Assembly (NCBI GenBank): GCA_021847125.1
Contig: JAJZUK010000046.1
Span: forward strand, 1-7,380
Source: Pseudomonadota bacterium
GTDB lineage: Bacteria > Pseudomonadota > Gammaproteobacteria > Burkholderiales > SG8-39
Length of the DNA stretch: 7,380 bases
Direction of reading: 5' to 3'
The notes beneath the pieces are model-generated. The model saw nothing but the letters and a program-made list of their open reading frames with translations. It did no database searches and was not told where the DNA came from. Numbering within the stretch: the first letter of the stretch is position 1; each line of letters starts with the position of its first letter. The translations under genes were made by a program, and so were the position numbers. Below are positions 5,015 through 7,380 of the stretch, in pieces.

Positions 5015-7044
5015 CGCTGCGCCTCGGTCATCTGCTGCCGATCTGCCTGGCCGTGCTCGTCTTCGGCTGCGCCGGGCGCGATGCCATCCGCGAGGGGGAG
5101 TCGCTGGTCGCGGCGGGCCAGTACGAAGAGGGGATGGCGCAACTCGAAGCGGCGGCGCAAAGCGGCGAGCGGCGCAAGGAAGCGCAGGCGGCGGTGCTGC
5201 GCAGCCGGGCGCTTGCCAGCGAAAAGCTGGAGCGCGACGCCCGCGCCGCGCTGGACGCCGAGCGGCTGGATGTCGCCGAGCAACTGTACAAGCGCCTGCT
5301 TGCCGTCGATCCCGTCAGCGAAACGGCGAAGGCCGGATTGAAGCGGCTGCAATTCATGCGCGAGCGCGCCGACCGGCTGGCCAAAGTCGAAGAGCTGGTG
5401 CGCAAGAACGATCTGGCGGGCGCCGTGCGCAAGCTGGACCAGATCCTGCTGGAGGCGCCGGGGTATCGCAATGCCCTTGGGCTGCAGGCGAAAATCGCGG
5501 AGCGCCAGCGCCGGGCCGCGCCGCTGACTCCGGAACTCGGCCCCGAATTCAGGAAAGTCATTTCGCTCGAGTTTCGCGAGGCCAGCCTGAAATCGGTGTT
5601 CGACGCCGTCTGGAGCGCCTCCGGCGTCAATTTCATCCTCGATCGCGATGTGCGCAACGACGCCAAGGTGTCGATTTTCGTGCACGACGTCACCGTGCTG
5701 GAGGCGGTCGATGCGCTGCTGGTCACGCAGCAACTGGCGAAGAAGGTGGTGAGCAGCAAGACCCTGCTCATTTATCCGAAGACGCCGCAGAAAGTGAGCG
5801 AATACCAGGATCTGGTGGTGCGCAACTTTTTTCTCGCCCATGCCGACGCGAAACAAGTGCAGCTCCTCTTGAAGACCATCCTCAAGACGAAGGACGTGTA
5901 CATCGACGAAAAGCGCAACCTCGTGGTCATACGCGACAGCCAGGAAGGGGTCGATCTGGCCGAGAAGCTGATCCGGGCGCATGACCAGGCGGATCCCGAA
6001 GTGATGCTGGCGCTGGATGTCATCGAGATCAAGCGCTCCAAGCTCAACGAGCTGGGCGTCTCCTTCGCCAATCAGATAGCGCTGGGCGTGATCGGCAGTC
6101 CGCTCACCTTGCAGGCGCTGAAGGATCTGAATTCCACCGGCATCAGCGTCGGCTTCGGCGGAACCGGAACCGGCGCCGGCACGCTGGCCACCTTGAACCT
6201 GACGAAAAACGAAGGCGACACCCGCCTGCTCGCCAATCCGCGCATCCGGGTGCGCAACCGCGAAAAAGCGAAGATCCATATCGGCGACCGGCTGCCGGTC
6301 GTCACCACGGCCGTCAGCACCGTGAGCACTTTCAGCAGCCAGACCGTCAATTACCTGGACGTCGGGCTGAAACTGGAAGTCGAACCGCAGGTGATGCTCG
6401 ACGACGACGTCATCATCAAGCTGAACCTCGAAGTCAGCTCCGCCACGCAAAGCAAGGTCAATCCGACCTTCTACGATGTCGGCACGCGCAATACCACCAC
6501 CACGCTGACCATACGGGACGGTGAAACGCAGATCCTCGCCGGCCTGATCCGCGACGACGAAAGCGAATCCACCAGCAAGCTGCCCGGTCTCGGCGATCTT
6601 CCCATCGTGGGGCGGCTGTTCTCCAACGAGAAGCGTACCCAGGACAAGAACGAAATCATCCTGGCGATCACGCCGCGCATCATCCGCAACCTCACCAGGC
6701 CGAGCGCCGAGCTCGCCGAGTACGGCGCCGGCACCGAGTCTGGCCGGTTTGGCTCCGGTTCCGCGGCGGGCGGCGCCGCGCCGCTTCCCGCGCCTGCGCC
6801 CCGTCCGACACTGCCCGGCACGTCGTTTCCCGGCGGACCTGGCGCGGCGGGATCGGCGGCGCCGGCCGCGGCGGCATCGCCGGGCTTCGCGGCGGGCGCC
6901 ACCCCGGGCGCCGCAACTCCACCCTCGCCCGGCGCGCCCGTCGCCGCACCCGGCGGCGCAGCCGCGCCGCCTTCAGGCGGTGTCATTCCGATGATCGATT
7001 TCGAAGCGCCACCGGGTGTAGGCTCCTCGCGCGGCGCGCGCTAG
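5011..7044 (+). CDS. gspD: Outer-membrane lipoprotein secretin with N-terminal TPR-like region (GspD/MshL-type)
   Basis: 677 residues. The lipoprotein signal ends in the lipobox LVFGC with C20 as the lipidated residue; Ala at +2 favours outer-membrane sorting. Three TPR-like helical repeats span about 27-60, 77-111 and 125-160. Next come an STN/N0 domain (about 180-265, starting FRKVISLEFREASLKSVFDA) and one secretin N domain (about 272-335, NFFLAHADAKQVQLLLKTIL). The secretin core has GDTRLLANPRIRVRNREKAK (402-421) and ends with LPGLGDLPIVGRLFS (524-538) and NEIILAITPRIIRN. Classical GspD has three N1-type domains; only one is present here, as in MshL/PilQ-type secretins. An Ala/Pro/Gly-rich tail of about 100 residues follows, ending in IPMIDFEAPPGV. 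It would form the multimeric outer-membrane gate. The own lipid anchor suggests it needs no separate pilotin. Confidence 0.95.
   Translation: MTLRLGHLLPICLAVLVFGCAGRDAIREGESLVAAGQYEEGMAQLEAAAQSGERRKEAQAAVLRSRALASEKLERDARAALDAERLDVAEQLYKRLLAVDPVSETAKAGLKRLQFMRERADRLAKVEELVRKNDLAGAVRKLDQILLEAPGYRNALGLQAKIAERQRRAAPLTPELGPEFRKVISLEFREASLKSVFDAVWSASGVNFILDRDVRNDAKVSIFVHDVTVLEAVDALLVTQQLAKKVVSSKTLLIYPKTPQKVSEYQDLVVRNFFLAHADAKQVQLLLKTILKTKDVYIDEKRNLVVIRDSQEGVDLAEKLIRAHDQADPEVMLALDVIEIKRSKLNELGVSFANQIALGVIGSPLTLQALKDLNSTGISVGFGGTGTGAGTLATLNLTKNEGDTRLLANPRIRVRNREKAKIHIGDRLPVVTTAVSTVSTFSSQTVNYLDVGLKLEVEPQVMLDDDVIIKLNLEVSSATQSKVNPTFYDVGTRNTTTTLTIRDGETQILAGLIRDDESESTSKLPGLGDLPIVGRLFSNEKRTQDKNEIILAITPRIIRNLTRPSAELAEYGAGTESGRFGSGSAAGGAAPLPAPAPRPTLPGTSFPGGPGAAGSAAPAAAASPGFAAGATPGAATPPSPGAPVAAPGGAAAPPSGGVIPMIDFEAPPGVGSSRGAR
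6724..7041 (+). other. Low-complexity Ala/Pro/Gly-rich C-terminal tail of the secretin
   Basis: About 105 codons after the secretin fold encode a disordered-looking tail rich in Ala, Pro and Gly, with very GC-rich codons and no exact tandem unit. It closes with the more ordered segment VIPMIDFEAPPGV. Classical secretins end in an S-domain that binds a pilotin; this tail looks nothing like that. Confidence 0.7.
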
Positions 7045-7096
7045 CGTTTCGCATGTGGGTTCCAACATATTTCGGCAGCCGCATGATCCTGCGCTC

Positions 7097-7380
7097 ATGA
7101 GAGCGGCGCGCAGCGTGCCGCCCGCGCACCGCGCCTGCGGGTTCACGCTGATCGAACTGCTCACGGTGATGACCATCATCGCGGTGCTGCTGACCATCGC
7201 CGTGCCGCGCTATTTCAACAGCATCGACCGTTCCAAGGAAGTCACGCTGCGGCAGGATCTGAATATCATGCGCGATGCGATCGACAAGTTCCAGGGCGAT
7301 ACCGGCGCGCTACCCGAGACCCTCGACGACCTGGTCGCCAAGAAATACCTGCGCGCCATTCCGGTCGACCCCATCACCGA
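7097..7380 (+). CDS. gspG: GspG-like major pseudopilin (5' part, runs off the right edge)
   Basis: 94 complete codons from ATG at 7097 are visible. Leader MRAARSVPPAHRACG (15 residues) precedes FTLIELLTVMTIIAVLLTIA, the class III prepilin signature, with cleavage after G15, Phe at +1 and Glu at +5 (E20). The following PRYFNSIDRSKEVTLRQDL, YLRAIPVDPIT and TLDDLV patterns are typical of GspG/PulG. An in-frame GTG at 7055 would add 14 residues; ATG is preferred because it gives a normal leader length, though neither start has a clear SD. It lies 52 nt after the secretin stop with no terminator between, so it probably belongs to the same operon. It would be the main subunit of the periplasmic pseudopilus. 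The C-terminal half with the calcium site is outside the window. Confidence 0.93.
   Translation, partial: MRAARSVPPAHRACGFTLIELLTVMTIIAVLLTIAVPRYFNSIDRSKEVTLRQDLNIMRDAIDKFQGDTGALPETLDDLVAKKYLRAIPVDPIT

Noticed and set aside
4972..6450. 492-residue minus-strand open frame, longest antisense ORF in the window
   Set aside because: Lies wholly opposite the secretin core. Its length is explained by the low stop frequency in GC-rich antisense frames, and it has no recognisable fold or start context.
7039..7046. CGCTAGCG palindrome at the secretin stop codon
   Set aside because: Only 8 bp, in highly GC-rich sequence and without a T-run; expected by chance.
1..7380. tRNA or rRNA genes, CRISPR arrays, insertion sequences, attachment sites
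   Set aside because: No clover-leaf-like segment, spaced repeat array, transposase or flanking direct repeats were seen; the window is almost fully occupied by protein genes.

Overview
The window is GC-rich, gene-dense bacterial DNA. The protein families and their order suggest a betaproteobacterium (Nitrosomonadales/Rhodocyclales-like). That placement rests on gene content only, because no rRNA or other taxonomic marker is present.

Left third (1-2424, all on the minus strand). Read in transcription order, there is a pseudopilin-like gene (1882-2424), a 96-bp gap holding two perfect inverted repeats, and then a translationally coupled pair. The pair is a secreted, membrane-tethered protein of unknown function (994-1785) and the N-terminal 331 residues of a large polytopic membrane protein resembling the '6-pyruvoyl-tetrahydropterin synthase-related' GT-C-like family. 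That last gene runs off the left edge.

Centre (2425-2616). This is a divergent intergenic region with candidate -10 elements facing both ways, a short inverted repeat between them, and a strong Shine-Dalgarno-like stretch that precedes a 10-codon mini-ORF rather than the next gene.

Right two thirds (2617-7380, plus strand). This is a compact operon for a type II secretion / type IV pilus-like machine: a PilM/GspL-like cytoplasmic protein, PilN-like and PilO-like bitopic proteins, a PilP/GspC-like periplasmic linker, a lipoprotein secretin with an N-terminal TPR-like region (GspD/MshL-type), and the 5' part of a GspG-like major pseudopilin. Gaps are 5-6 nt or 4-nt overlaps (GTGA, ATGA), so the first five genes are almost certainly co-translated.

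Working together, the PilM-N-O-P-like proteins would form the inner-membrane assembly platform and link to the periplasmic domains of the secretin. The secretin forms the outer-membrane gate, and the pseudopilins form the short periplasmic filament. The ATPase (GspE/PilB), platform protein (GspF/PilC) and prepilin peptidase are not in the window and may lie downstream. The layout is a T2SS/T4P hybrid of the kind seen in MSHA-like and Geobacter Oxp-like clusters. The unusual points are the degenerate PilM and PilN, the TPR-secretin fusion, its Ala/Pro/Gly-rich tail, and possible translational control at two gene starts.
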